Source: Tetmemena sp. SeJ-2015 (lineage: Eukaryota > Ciliophora > Spirotrichea > Sporadotrichida > Oxytrichidae). From it: a DNA stretch of 64,000 bases. The position numbers were made by a program, and so were the translations under genes. Below the pieces are notes generated by a model. The model did no database searches. It saw nothing but the letters and a program-made list of their open reading frames with translations, and was not told the DNA's origin. Numbering within the stretch: the first letter of the stretch is position 1; the number at the start of each line of letters is the position of its first letter. The stretch is from positions 1 through 64,000 of the forward strand of contig JAJKFJ010022485.1 of assembly GCA_027382625.1 (NCBI GenBank), read 5' to 3'. Below are positions 11,438-23,745 of the stretch, in pieces.

Positions 11438-12238
11438 GGATTTCACCGAGAAGGATCTGATAAACTTGAGGAGAGTGATCTATCTAGTGATTATGTCCTC
11501 AGTTGACTACGAGGAGTGCTGCCATAAGCTGCTGAAGCTGAATTTCAGAGAAGGGTAGGAGGTTGAGCTTTGCAACATGATTTTGGAGTGTAACATGTAA
11601 GAGAGGACCTACCTCAAGTTCTTCGGCCACCTAGGACAACGATTGTGCTAGATAAATGAAGTCTATCAGAAACAGTTCCATGACTTGTTCATGCGACAGT
11701 ACTTAACTATCCATAGACTTGAGATCAATAAATTGAGAAATGCAGCCAAGTTCTTTGCTCACCTGCTCTATACAACAGATATTATGGAAAGTGGACATGC
11801 TTGTCCAGCATCCGCCTTACTGAGCAAGATACTACTGCTTCCTCGCGTATCTTCGTTAAGATTCTATTCCAAGAGCTCGCAGAAAATATGGGCATGGAAA
11901 ATCTTCGCAAGAAACTTAATGATGAATCTCTTAAGCCTCATCTTGAGAATCTATTCCCTAAAGACTCAGTGCAAAATGCCAGATTCAGTATCAACTTTTT
12001 CACGAGTATTGGACTCGGAGCACTTACAGAAGAATTAAGAGAGTTCTTGTAGCAGGCTCCTAAACTCTTATTGGAGAAGAAATATGCAGAGTTACTTGCC
12101 TAAACACAGCAGTCAGATTCCTCAGACTCTTCGGATTCTGAGTCTTCTTCAAGCTCAAGCTCTTCTTCATCAGAATCTGAGTCAGAGCAGAGTGAGAGAT
12201 CGGCGAGGAAAGAAAAGAGAGATAGAAAGGGAAGATGA
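11424..12238 (+). CDS. CWC22: CWC22 C-terminal half (MA3 domain), scrambled MDS
   Basis: CWC22 is a spliceosome-associated factor that links splicing to exon-junction-complex loading by holding eIF4A-III. This half begins within [19 protein letters not shown] and runs through the MA3 region: [35 protein letters not shown] and [20 protein letters not shown] are all hallmark blocks. An acidic Ser/Glu tail follows, then TGA at 12236-12238. The MIF4G half is absent here and lies at 46033-47943 on the other strand. The left boundary is the 14-bp pointer shared with that half. One base is missing from an A run near 11788, breaking the frame between HLLYTTDIM and SSIRLTEQ. The 3' end faces the 3' end of the next gene, 84 bp away. 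Confidence 0.93.
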
Positions 12239-12321
12239 TGAATGAAATAAACCAAAGATCATTTTATCTTGGAGTGTAGTAATTAATTTTAAAATACCTT
12301 TTAACTAAGTTAAGCTTATCT

Positions 12322-14715
12322 TCATAATTAAATCTTAGTTCTTGGTCCTGAGTATCTGCTGAAGAAAAATAAAAATAAGGTATATAATAGACTGTTATTG
12401 AAAATTGCCGCACTGTCACTTAAGTTCGGATTCTTTGTTGGCAGCGGTGGTTGAGTTGAGGTTGCTTCCTATTTAGGGAAAATTCCAGAGACGTTAAGGT
12501 CAGTATTCAGAGGTGGGAAGCATACCTGGTCCTCCTCTATATTGATTAGTTGCCAAATTAAATGTGTTCATTGGGATCCAGTTGCTCAAGCATTTGCAAA
12601 TCATTTATATCTGGCATCTCAGTCTAGTTAAGCTAGTCCTTAGATTGCTCATTCAAATTATTATCTCCACTTTTGCCAACAATTCCAGATCCATTAAGCT
12701 CCAAATTTAACCCACTGCTCTTTACCGGTCCGTTACTTCCTTTATTACCAAAAAGAGCCCTGGTGGTTTTGAAACTCTAAGAGCGAGTATTTTGCCCTTC
12801 GTTCTTTCCTTGGAAGGACTAATTTAGCTTTTGCTGAGACTGCTTTAGTTAAGAGAAATTGGATCCTCCCAAGCCTCCTCCTATATTTCCCAGTGCCTGA
12901 CTAGCTCCATGAGATATCTTGGAGGAGTTCTAATTTGAGCTCCTGTTGGGGAAAAGAGCTTCATAAACTTTAATTAGAGTCTTCTCGTTGTTTACGAAGA
13001 GGTCAAGTATATTAAATTTGTCCTTAGATGTGAAGTCACTGAGTCTGATTTTGTTCTTGGCAAGAGCAGCTAACTTTACCAGGCTTTCTTCGAACTCCCT
13101 TGAATCCTCATCATTCTTAGCTGAGTCAAGGTTGCTGAGATTCAGGAGACCCTTCTTCTTCTGGATGATTTCGTTCTTGAGTCTGCGCTTCATGATCTCC
13201 TTCCTCACGTCTTCAATATCAAAGTTAACTATTTATTATTGATTCAAAATATAATTCTTTATAAATGCAATCCACAAAGAGTGATTCTAGTTCATTCTTT
13301 TCAATAGCTGCATTTACCTTCTGACCCTGGATCTTCTTGAGCTTTCTTATAAGTTGCTCGTTATGAGCTCTTAGTTCCTTTATCGTGTCATTGTAAACTT
13401 AATTGGATAAATAAGATAAGATAAGTTAGTAAGATTAGTTTAATTAGTTTCAAGTACTTAGACATAAGCTTTTATCTCAGTCTGGATCTCTTGCTTAGTC
13501 ATTTTTGACTTGTAGAGCAGCTCAATAAAGTTCTCGAACTTGATGTTGTGTGTAGGTATGTTCGCATATCTGGACACGCTGCTGTTCGTTCCCAAAGACT
13601 GATAAAAATATAACAATTTATAGTGATATCTCTTGTGGTGGGTCTTGCTTTTGTGCATAGACGAATTCTCGATGAGAGAAGGCTGCATAGTCGACAAGTC
13701 TTGTAAGTTAGTACTTTCCAGTCCATTCTGACCAGTGGGCTGGCTAGTCATTCGAGGAGAATAACATTTAATGTAGAAGGTTTGAGACTATTGAAGGCCT
13801 GGGTGTTGAAAAGGCCGCTCGTATTTATCTGGTTGGTGCTCTGGTCTGCTAAATTCATCAAGTCTGTTAAGAAGAACTAGCTCTTCTACTGTTGCTACTG
13901 CTCTTTCTCCTTCTGCTCTTGGCCCTTAGTGAGTCGTTCCACTTCTTACTGTAGCTTACCCACTGCCACCTTCAGTAGTTTATTCTTCTTCTTTGTGTCG
14001 AGAGTTTGCTTATGGAGGAAATTATTCTCGCTTTCGAAAGTGTCGGACTTGTTCTTCCATAGTTTGATCTTATCCTTGAGCTCAGCCATTTTCTAGTCCT
14101 ACTTGACTGCCTGCTCCCTCAGTTAATGCACCTCAATCATCTGAGACTTCTCATCTTTGAGAGCATTTCCTCCAGCAGCTGTTCTGTCACTCAGCTTTTA
14201 AATTAGGTCTCTGAGCTCCTTCTCCTTGCGCTTGACGTAGATGTTGTAGCCCTTGAGGTAGTCATACTCCTGCTTCATTAGCACTCTGTTCAGTTTCACA
14301 TCCAAGTCTTTTATTGTATCGTCCAGGTCAGCCCTGATCTTCTCAAGCCTCTGCTACCCATCTCCCATCCCCATAAATTACTCACAAAAGATAATGATTA
14401 TAATGAGATATTTAATAAAGTTTATTAGAATGTGCTTAGTTGTCAGATGTGGCGCTATTCTCAAGAGCGGTGTTGTTGATGCTCGTGCCGTTTCTAAAGT
14501 CAGGTATGTTCATATATTCTAAGTAAAATTATGAATAAATCATGCTATTGGTTTTGCTCATGATAGCAGGGCTGTTGTAGAGTTGCTGTTGCTTGCTACC
14601 TGGCTAGGGACTCAATCCCAGCATCAAGTTTATCTCAAAAATAATATCTTACTGTCTTGGGGTGCTTTCTTGAAACTGAGCCAGGTTGGTTGTTAGTCCT
14701 TCCTTGAGGGGACAT
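12322..14715 (-). CDS. Coiled-coil protein with Ser/Asn-rich C-terminus
   Basis: Begins at ATG 14713-14715 (MSPQGRTNNQPGSVSRK) and ends at TGA 12322-12324. The N-terminus is low-complexity. It is followed by a strong coiled coil at about 14380-13930 (QRLEKIRADLDDTIKDLDVK, then KRKEKELRDLIQKLSD), a polar middle, a second helical region near 13740-13200 (KFENFIELLYKSKMTKQEI; VRKEIMKRRLKNEII) and a Gly/Asn/Ser-rich tail. Small AT-rich inserts interrupt it; one near 14525-14556 has an ATG pointer and joins SKTNS to MNIPDFRNG. A one-base deficit near 12577 is needed to read through to the end. It may be an axonemal or basal-body protein, but no family is recognised. Confidence 0.7.
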
Positions 14716-14739
14716 AGGGACTATCTTGAATTCATTTGG

Positions 14740-15010
14740 TTTTTTCTTTTGGGAATTGAAAATTTAATAGTTTTTGGGGGGGCTTTCCCCTTCCATTTTT
14801 TAATAAAAAATGAAAAATCATTTGCCTAAAAATAAAAAAAAAAATTTTTTGTCCCTAATTTAATTTTGGGGGGATAGTTTTTTTATGGAAAAATAGATTT
14901 TAAAAGCAAAAAAAATTTATTTTTTCAACTTTAAAAATGCTTTTTTTTTTGAATAAAATATAGCTATCAATTTATAAATTTAAGATATAGTTAACTACGA
15001 AAAATATCAA
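14740..15010. repeat. Low-complexity A/T and G-run spacer
   Basis: Long A, T and G runs (for example seven Gs near 14775 and six near 14870) with no coding signal separate the coiled-coil gene from its partial duplicate. Confidence 0.6.
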
Positions 15011-15021
15011 TCACAAAGAGA

Positions 15022-15470
15022 CTTTATCTTTGAGAGCATTTCCTCCAGCAGCTGTCTTACTCAGCTTTTAAATTAGGTCTCTGAGCTCCTTCTCCTTGCG
15101 CTTGACGTAGATGTTGTAGCCCTTGAGGTAGTCATACTCCTGCTTCATTAGCACTCTGTTCAGTTTCACATCCAAGTCTTTTATTGTATCGTCCAGGTCA
15201 GCCCTGATCTTCTCAAGCCTCTGCTACCCATCTCCCATCCCCATAAATTCTTACGAAATTTACAAAATTAATAAATTTATTAGAGTGAGCTTAGTATAAT
15301 GGTGTTTTAGAGGGTTGTTGATCTCGTGTTTCTAAAGTCGGTATGTTCTGTATTCTAAGTAAAATTGTTGAATATGCTATGGTTTTATCATGTCAGCTAT
15401 TGTAGATTGCTGTTGCTGAATGATTATGATGTATGCATCTATGTTGACTCATTGCTGCAGCTGCTTCTAA
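15022..15470 (-). pseudogene. Partial duplicate of the 5' part of the neighbouring coiled-coil gene
   Basis: Bases 15040-15250 are nearly identical to 14160-14375, the first coiled-coil segment, differing mainly by a small deletion near 15056. The next stretch, 15250-15430, matches 14390-14590 only loosely and is shortened by many deletions. The unit order and strand are the same as in the parent gene. Upstream to about 15760, a Gln-rich minus-strand reading suggests further remnants. It is either a decaying tandem copy or spare MDSs of a paralogue. Confidence 0.7.
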
Positions 15471-15765
15471 AATTATCTGTTCTTATGGTAAATCATTATC
15501 TGAATAAATGTTTTCTAAATTAAAGAATTGATCTGATAAGTTTGAGGAATGAATTGCCTAAACTTAACATTGTGTTCTTGCTAAGTTTTAGGACATAGAC
15601 ATGAATTATTTGGCTGTTTTCCTGAATTAAAACTGGTGTAATGAGATTTTAATTGGCGTTGTTACTTTGCTCTTCCATTTAACTTTAATTCTAATCTCAG
15701 TCAATCAATCATGTTTGACAACGATATAATGAAAGATTATAATAAAATTAAGGAAAAGTTTTAAT

Positions 15766-18700
15766 TCAGTCTGCGTGCTTATCAAACTTCTTGGGTCTGA
15801 GTATTTGATAGTGTTCTACGCTGCCGATTAATGAGTGTGAGTTTTCGAGTAGCATCTCTTTGCGACCTTGCAGCTGATCAATTGTTCTTCTTTGTTGCTT
15901 GACTGCGATAGCCATTCTATCTCTGTCCTTTTTAACGTCTACTACTTGCCGTTTTAAACTCATTACTAACTCTGAAACAACAATAAAGAGTCAATTCAAA
16001 CTTATTCCAAGAGATCGTATTCAGAATTAGCCACTACTCTTAATTGCTCTCTCATTTACTGCACTTAGTCATTCTCAATAACTACACTGCTCAGATCTTT
16101 CTTTATATTCACTACTTCCTTCATAAAATATAATTTATTATAGAATTATATCAGTTTAATATTTATAGGTAATAAAAAACTCAGAATTAAAAATAGAGCT
16201 CATCTTAAATACCTAAAATCTCATTAAAAACTTATAAAAAGCTAAAAATCTAATTAATTTAGTGCAGTTTTATTCGGTTTATCACTTTTTATCTTAAAGA
16301 AACATCATTAATAAAATTCTCTTTTATAATTGAATTCACAACAGCTGACGCTTTATCTATGCGTTTATTTTAGGCTATTGATATAGCTTTACACTCTCTT
16401 TCAATGTCTAAATTATCAGATACAATTTTTTTCGTTTCTCTCTTTGCTCTGGCAATTTCCCTTTTAAGGTAAGGTGACTTAATCTAAATGCTCCTTCTTC
16501 TGCTCTAACTTCATATTCTGCAATTCTTGCTTAGCTTGAAGTATGACATGCTTCTTTTGCAGGCCTGTTTGAATTTCAATAGTCCTATTTGAGATCAAAG
16601 CAGTTTACGGCCTATCTTTGCTCTATGTTATATTAAGGAATTAGGTAGTTCTTAGAGAAGATTTACTACTGGGCTGAATAGATTTTGATTATGAGTTGTC
16701 TATGCAGCTTTAATAGCTAATCAGATTAGCTTTGCTTGAATTCAGTCTGATATTGGAGCATCTAGGTTATTATTCCTGATCTTAAAAGTGGTTTATGATT
16801 ACACTCTAATTCAGTTTTACTTTCGATTATTATGGCCCCTTCTTCTATCCCTCAGTAAAATAGTTATTTACATTAAGGGAAGATCCATTCCTAGAAACAA
16901 CTTTATTTTTTGAATTTTCTATCTTCTTTTTTTTTCCAGAATGCTGCTTTTCTTTCTCTTTCAATAGCTTTGAGGAATTGTGACTACTCTTTCTTTTAGC
17001 TTTTGATATTTATTGTTATGAGCTACTCCTGCTTTTTTGAGAATCCATTTCTCTCTTGAAAGAGTTAAACTACTTAGCTTATTTAGTTATAGAAGAATTG
17101 ATCATTAAATCTTATTGTGTTTGTATACTGGAGGACTAGTTATCATCTTAAATGTAAAATTACTGCAGGATACTCTTGTGGTTTAAGTCTGCATTTAGAT
17201 TTAAAGCTCTCACTGCTTTAAAATATTTAGTGGCTCCGAAGGGACTCTACTAAACCACAGCTGGACTTTTGCTTGCTGATTTTTGATTCCCTAAAGTCTT
17301 ATTAGGAGTGAAGTCTTATTTATTTTAAGATTATTTTAGCTTTGAATTAGATGAGTGGGTTTGCTTCATGTACTATCTTTTATTTTCACTATTTAAAATT
17401 AATTTTTTTTCTCACTATTTTTAAATTCATTTTCAATAAATACCTTTCTTTTATAAAAAGACTTAATCATCGAGTAAAAGAAGTCATATTCCAGGCTAAA
17501 ATCTAGAAAATAAGTGTAATGATAATTTAATGTAAATAGTCGGTTATTATTTTAATTTTCAGTGGTTGAGATCTACTATTGAATTAACTTTTAGGGCTGA
17601 TTGTCTCTGGTAACGGTGACTTTGAAAACACAACTCTTGCTGGAACTATCAGTGTCTTCAATTATGATTTGGTTTCTATGTTAAGATGATCTCTCATTAT
17701 CTATATTTATGTCTTTTTAAAAAAGTTTGAGAACTGTTTGACCCTCGTTTTGAGCTAAAGAGTGATCTTCGCCTTAGCAAGAATAATCAGTGACGCTATT
17801 AGACTCAGTATCAATATTTAAAGTATAGAGAGGTTCTTAGTCCTTGCTTTCTTCTTCTCTGCCTGAAGTTGTGAGCTCCTGGTTGCTATGTCTTGAATGT
17901 GCTCTTCTCTTTTAGGGGAATTTCTAATCTCTAATCTTGCTTAAAACTATCATCATTATACTCTGACAGCCTCTGGCAACTTAGTCTTGACTTTTAAGAT
18001 CTCTGAGGAGTGAAAGAACTACTTCCTGAGGAGGCTCCAGTTACAAAGTTGTCCTCATACTTTTCATCATCTCCATATTCACTCTTTGCAGTCCTGGGTA
18101 ACTCCTATTAACTAGGTCTTAGTCTCAGAGAATGGGTCTCTTTCAAAGCTAAACCCTCAAAACAATCCTCTCCAATCATTAGCTTTTTTACTTCCGGGCT
18201 ACATCCCGATTCTTAATTATCCTGATAATCTTCATAGGCTGAGTTTTGTATTTGGGATTACCCCATTACTTGATTAGAGAAGACACCTCTATCCAAATCG
18301 TATTGCTGGTACTACCACTTTGGACTTTGCAGCTTTTAAGGTTAGGGAATGTGAGAGCGTTAAGTAACTGATTGAGATATTTCAGGATCATAGTTGGCAA
18401 AAAGAGGGGCCTCAACGACCACTCCCAAATCCCCTTTAAGATTAATTAGCATGTTCTTGGCAGGTAACGATAAATGAGTAGTAGTGTCCTGAGCTTAATT
18501 TCTGGTACTTTATTGCAAAGGCATGTTGTAATTATTTTCTTCTTGCTTTGTGGTTGAGGATTTCGCTTGCTGTTTATAATTTTAGAGACTTCATTTCCTG
18601 ACTTGATTATTAATTGCTGATTTGATTTTGCGGCTGTTTGAAGCCTTGGAGTCTGATGATCTGTTAGAATGCACTGATTTGCACCCCACATAGCTTAACT

Positions 18701-18899
18701 ACAATTTGTCATTTTAGCCTTTATTAGTGGTTATGCTTGCATCCACAGATTGATTTAGATGAGAGTTTGTAACATTCATGAAGTTTTCTCTCTTGAATAC
18801 AAAAAGCTTGCTCTATCTCAAAGTTTGCTGAGATTGTGAGTGACTCAATGGCTGCTTTGCTTAATTTGCAAACTTCTAACTTTTCTGGTTTTACTGCAT
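15766..18899 (-). CDS. Long coiled-coil protein, IES-rich
   Basis: Starts at ATG 18897-18899 (MQQNQKSQKFANQAKQPLSH) and ends at 15766. A Gln/Ser/Asn-rich N-terminal region covers roughly 18900-17000; the block near 17930-17600 is acidic and polar. A helical region follows at 16620-16330 (LQAKQELQNMKLEQKKEH; EIARAKRETKKIV). The C-terminal coiled coil lies at 16120-15766 (VVNIKKDLSSVVIENDQVQQ; MSLKRQVVDVKKDRDRMAIA). Frame changes between blocks fit IESs; one insert near 15975-16005 resembles a GTTTGA...TTTCAG intron. The architecture is that of a structural or ciliary protein; no orthologue is recognised. It is divergent from the next gene, 220 bp away. Confidence 0.65.
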
Positions 18900-19121
18900 T
18901 GCTAACTGAAACTAAATTTTATTTATTTATCTTGATTAATTACACCTTACTGTCTTTTATCAGATTCATTAAGAGGAAAGAATAATTTAAGTGAATTGAT
19001 CAGGAGTAGAATTATAATCATTCGAGAATAATGGATTAGTGCTGCCCCTCCCCAAATTATCCAATAGTCTAGCCCGACCAACGAGGAGTCTACCTTCGCA
19101 AGGTGCTTTCGGCTCTTTACT

Positions 19122-20038
19122 ATGGCCAAGGCTTAATATGCTTAAATATTGTTTTTAAGAAATGCTTAGTGAAACTAGTATTATACGGCGGGCTTGCAGG
19201 GATCTTCCAGCTAATAAATCTGTGGGTGATTTACACTGCCTTTGCAACATTGCATTTCTGCAGTATACTTGTCTACTTCATCATGTGCAGATATCTTTTT
19301 AATTTAGTGCATGTTTGACTTGATGTTCGCAGCGATGGACTGGCAGAGATATGAGTAGGTGACCAAGGATAATGAGACTTCAATGCTCAAGCAATCTCTG
19401 TTCTTAGTGCAAATAATTTACTTTTCCATCGCAGTGATATACTCTTACAAGGCATACACTCACTTTAAGATGCTTTTCCAAGTTCAGAATGGATTCTTTG
19501 ACAGGGAATACGGAGCGTAATTAAATTAAAATATTAGCAGTTGATTCTGATGATGAAGAAAGAAACGAGCAGTACCATAGATAGCAGGCGCTTTATAGAG
19601 AGAGATTCTAGAGATAGCAGTAAGAGAGATAGCAGCAACAATTCTTAAGCACTCAGTTAGCTCAAAACGCTCTCCACCAGCAGAGAGATGTTAATAACTA
19701 ATCCGATCCACAACAAAGTGCTTATCAGCATTCTTAAACAAGCAGGTAGGGATACCCTCCCATGACCCAAACTCAATAACTTATATAATATTTATCATTA
19801 TACTCCAAATTAGGTAGTGAGTAGTCTGCAGAGAATTACCACTCAATAGCCTTCTTAATTGCAGTATCAACCACCTGTTGAGCATGATTTCACTAAGAAA
19901 ATAAGCGATAACTTGTCAAATCATACTGTCAAAACAGAGGCTAGCCTTAGTAACTCCATCCAAAGAAATCCATAAAATGCTCCAGATAATTATTATTTAA
20001 AAAAAAATCAAACAATAATTTAATCTTAAGCACTATGA
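19122..20038 (+). CDS. Multi-pass membrane protein with Gln-rich cytoplasmic tail
   Basis: An ATG lies at 19122, although the first ~40 bases contain three GCTTA repeats and the start is uncertain. Hydrophobic segments follow: LVLYGGLAGIFQLINLWVIY, ATLHFCSILVYFIMC and SLFLVQIIYFSIAVIYSYK, suggesting three or four membrane passes. After FQVQNGFFDREYGA an AT-rich insert near 19515-19545 is skipped. The tail is Gln/Arg-rich and reads through many TAG/TAA codons to TGA 20036-20038. No family is recognised. Confidence 0.55.
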
Positions 20039-20896
20039 TTCATTAAAATTTTAAAATTCAACATTTTTAAATTGCAAGTAATTAAGCATAAGTATGTGTT
20101 TAAAAAATATCAAAAACTAGTATGTAAAATTTGCGAAAATAATTTTTACAAATGATTCTTAAATTTTAAATAAAAAGTTCTATCTAAGAAGTCTGCATAG
20201 AATGGATCATAAAATATGTAAAAGTATCTGAAATTAGATTAATATTTAAGATTAATTTATTATATTTTACAATTAATTCTGGTCAATAATATCAAAATGT
20301 ACCTCCTGTGAGTACTGCTGCAGCTGTTATTAGCTCAATTACAGGGTATTAACTATTAGATTATCAACGATTGTGATAGTTGAATTAAAGAAAGCTACTT
20401 TCATAAAGTCAACTGAATTAAATTACTTCCTATAAAATTAATAATCAAATTGATAAAAATAAAATGAAAGAACATCAGAAGGAAGTGCTCTTGGACTTCG
20501 CCATCCATTAAATAACTTCTAAATTTATGATTAGTATGAGAATCAAGTAACCTTTTTAGTTTAGCTATAATATTTTTATTTTGGCTATAACTTAAATAAA
20601 TATACAAGGATATTGATTGTAGAAATAGAGAACTTTAATGCCAAAAGTTGAATTGAGATTTCATTTTAGCTAAAAGAAAGTGTAATAGCAGAAGAAGAAG
20701 GAAGATGGAGTTTCAGAAATACTTCTGAATTAATCTAAAGGTTACTTTTCTATCACTTAAAGTCAATTCTTTAGAGATAAAGCCTTCAGAATGATTTGAA
20801 TATGATAATATAAAGAGTCATTTATAATGAAAATATTAAAATAATGAAAAAAAAGCTAAATTCAAGATAATTGCTGAGCGATCAATTTGAAAATAC
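20039..20896. other. AT-rich spacer with possible coding scraps
   Basis: Mostly A/T. Around 20283-20360 a plus-strand reading (NVPPVSTAAAVISSITGYQ) resembles ciliate coding sequence and could be an alternative 3' end of the preceding gene. Another short polar reading lies near 20690-20790. Neither can be linked to a gene with confidence. Confidence 0.3.
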
Positions 20897-21150
20897 ATGG
20901 CAAGTATAAAGAGTTCAACTAATTTTGAACTTTTGTAAAAAGCATTCTCGATCTAATAATCGTATTCTTCATATAATACCCTAAGAACGCAAAATACTCA
21001 AGGAAGGAGATAGAGCCAATTAAATAGTTCGCCTGGTTTCTAAGCATTTGGAGGGTAGGGACACAGAATCTAATGACTATCTCTATGATTTTAAGTTTCC
21101 TTACGCCCTTAACAGCAAAAGAAAAGTGTCTAAGGGAATATACTGAATAT
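20897..21150 (+). CDS. Small Ser/Gln-rich hypothetical protein (fragment)
   Basis: ATG at 20897 (MASIKSSTNFELLQKAFSIQ) opens 59 codons rich in Gln, Ser and Asn, several from TAA/TAG. A one-base frame change near 21068 leads into SNDYLYDFKFPYALNSKRKV before a TGA near 21146. Beyond it is AT-rich sequence up to the convergent gene at 21337. The reading frame is convincing as coding but the gene structure is incomplete. Confidence 0.45.
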
Positions 21151-21336
21151 ATTTTATGATGCTAGGAATACTTAAAATCTATCTTGAGACTAGTTGCATA
21201 TATTGATCAAGCTTTATAGCATTAATTTGTAATTTATTTTAACTCTAAGTCATTAAATTAAAGTAAGCATTATAGCAAACAACACTTTGGAAATAAACAA
21301 ACTGTAGGAGTTCTACTGTTTGCTCTATCCATGCTA

Positions 21337-21770
21337 TCATACCATCTTTCCAGGAATGAACTTTCCCTTCTTCCAGATCATAAATCTGCACAACGTGTTA
21401 ACTTCAGCTCTTGTGTTCTTTCTTTCGGTCGCTTTTTTAGCCTTTCTTAAAACTTCTCCAGGGTAGGTGCCTCCGAAAACTCTGATGCGAGTGTTAGGGA
21501 ACTTTACCAATACACTTTTACTGATTCCAGTCTGCTTCATGAAGTTATTAAATAATTTGACATGCAATTTAAGTTATTGCTAGCTTTGAGCTGCTGAGCT
21601 AGAATGACCTCACTGGGGAGCTCATTATCAAATTTGTAAGTGAAGGAGCAGCCCTTGTACTTAGTCAGATCTGCTACCATTGGATTTCTGTAAATCTTCA
21701 AGAACTGATCGTTGAGTTTCTTTTCAGTGAGAGCACTTTAGCTGCTCTCGTTGCCTGGGGGTGCTGCCAT
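21337..21770 (-). CDS. Small basic hypothetical protein
   Basis: ATG at 21768-21770 (MAAPPGNESSQSALTEKKLN) and TGA at 21337-21339; 134 residues after removing one IES. The C-terminal part is basic with VFGGTYPGEVLRKAKKATER and ends WKKGKFIPGKMV. The IES at 21542-21570 (pointer AAGTTATT on the plus strand) is required to join KASNNF to MKQTGISKS. No domain is recognised. Confidence 0.7.
21542..21570 (-). other. 29-nt IES, 8-bp pointer
   Basis: AAGTTATT at 21542-21549 repeats at 21571-21578. Excising 29 nt restores the frame between KASNN and FMKQTG. It has no GT-AG borders in the position needed. Confidence 0.8.
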
Positions 21771-22097
21771 TAAATTTGGAATTATAAACTTTACATTTCA
21801 ATAAAAATTTTAATGCCCATTATTTTACTAAAGCCCCTTCATTCAGATTTATTTTTAACTTCTCTTAAGAATGTTTTTGCTTAGGAGGACGATTCTGAGA
21901 ATAGCTTGCTCCAAATGATAAAAATTTGTGATTTATTGATAGCGTAAACAAAAGAGTGAAGTGACTGAGAAAGGAGGGTTACAATAACTAAGTTTTTGCA
22001 CTTGAGGCATTAAATCGCACTTTTAATCATGATACAGTCTCAATTATTTTTATTTTTGTCTCAAAATTATTCTCTAATAATAATTAAAAAAATAGTA

Positions 22098-23378
22098 ATG
22101 TAAGAGAAGAAGGAGGATTCCTAAGGTGCTTTTATTGCTAAAATTATCTTGGTGGTGTGTGCTAAGACTAAAGCTAAATTCAAACTTTAAAGAACTAAAA
22201 ATAAGCTGAGCTTGGAATAGATCTCAGAGAAAGCAAATATGTTGATGCTGAAGCAACATTGCTCGATTTCTCTCTTTCAAAAATTGCTATTGTTATGAAA
22301 AAAATACCAGAATGCCTAATTTAGTAAAGTGAGAATTTAAAATCTTAGTAGGCCATTTCAAATCCCTAATTCAGTGTCTCTCTTCCTCCAATTCCAGTTT
22401 AGCTGAGTAAACAGCAATTATAATTTTTATATCTATTATTTAAAGAGTTAAGAGTCTTCAACAAGTCAACTTAAGATCTATTTCGAAGTTGTAAAAGCCT
22501 ACTCAATTGAAAATGCTAAGCTAGCAGGATAACTGAATACAGCCAACAACTATCAGCATAAAGTCTTGATCAAGCAGTCGCTCTTAAATACGAAGATAGG
22601 AATGCAAAACTCTTCTAGTAATTTTGTAGATCAATAAATGCCCTCTCATTCTTCATTCACGCTAAACCCTATTTCATCAGTCAGCTAAGGATACGTCTCA
22701 ACAAGAGCCAAAAGATAGAATACTTAAATTGCTCCTGCTTTTGCTTAGAATTCAGATCTCAAGAGAGACTAAATTGATTAAGAGATGGAAGAACCCTGAA
22801 TCAAATGCCATTTTTAATTATTATCTTAATCTTCAGAAGATCTCTTTCATAAATCTGAAATACATGAGTATCACTAACTTACTATGTTTATAGACTTCTT
22901 CTATCCTTTTGTTTAAATTTCACCTGACGGGAAGCACAAAGTGACTTCCTACAAAGAAAAGAAAATTTTGCTCGATACTTCAAAATCCTCATCAACTACA
23001 GGCCATGAAAATACCAATTCTGATTCTACTCACCCAGTTTAACATTAACAGGCAGGATAAAATCAAGCACCTACACATCATTTTACAAACATTTACGATG
23101 CCGACGTGTCAAATGATAATGAGGTGAACTTTATTTTGTTCTCCAACACTACTGGCTCTATCTTCTTGATCCAAAGAGAAAGAGCGCAGATAAGTTTCAA
23201 ATGGTCCTCAAACTTTTGGATTTATATCATCATTGGAATTCATTTAGGTGCTTTGTTGCTGGGAGTTCTTCATTTCTCCTTCATACTTCACTACTAGTGG
23301 CAAAATAAAGATAGATAAATCTCAAACCAACAGTCACAGCCAGTCCTTGTAAGATTGTTCAATAGATTTTAAAACTGA
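22098..23378 (+). CDS. Single-pass membrane protein, function unknown
   Basis: Coding blocks run from ATG 22098 (MQEKKEDSQGAFIAKIILVV) through KYVDAEATLLDFSLSKIAIV, then a Ser/Gln-rich segment (22480-22795). A region near 22880-23110 reads DFFYPFVQISPDGKHKVTSY, and a transmembrane segment follows near 23215-23295 (WIYIIIGIHLGALLLGVLHF). It ends at TGA 23376-23378. Two or three frame changes imply IESs near 22225, 22440 and 22800-22890. The layout suggests a luminal domain anchored by a C-terminal helix. I do not recognise a family. Confidence 0.55.
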
Positions 23379-23383
23379 TATAG

Positions 23384-23596
23384 ATGGAAATGAACTACAG
23401 AGAAGCAGCCTAGTCAGGATGGAACATGGACCCGATCAACGGAAACAAGATTATCGTAGAGGGAGTGGAGGCAAGTGAATGGGATCCAAGCGACCCTTCA
23501 AAAAAGAAAGTTAAGAAGAGCAGGAAATATTCTTTCGATCAGCCCAGCAATAAGAAACAGCCAGAGCCATCTTATAGAAGGCAGTAAAAGGAGTGA
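23384..23596 (+). CDS. 70-aa Lys-rich small protein
   Basis: ATG 23384 to TGA 23594-23596 without interruption. The N-terminus (MEMNYREAAQSGWNMDPING) is mixed and the C-terminal half is Lys/Arg-rich. It begins 5 bases after the previous TGA, in a different frame, so it could instead be a continuation of that gene after a frame error. There is no upstream AT-rich spacer, which is unusual here. Confidence 0.4.
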
Positions 23597-23745
23597 GAGT
23601 ATTAAACTTTTCCTTAAGACGATAAATTTATCCGACGTTTAATTTCTTTAAATTAGTCTTACAAATCAAACTTATGTTTATCATCCTTCTCCTGTCATTT
23701 TGAATATTCATTAAATAATAACTTCTATTTTTAAGTATATAAAAT

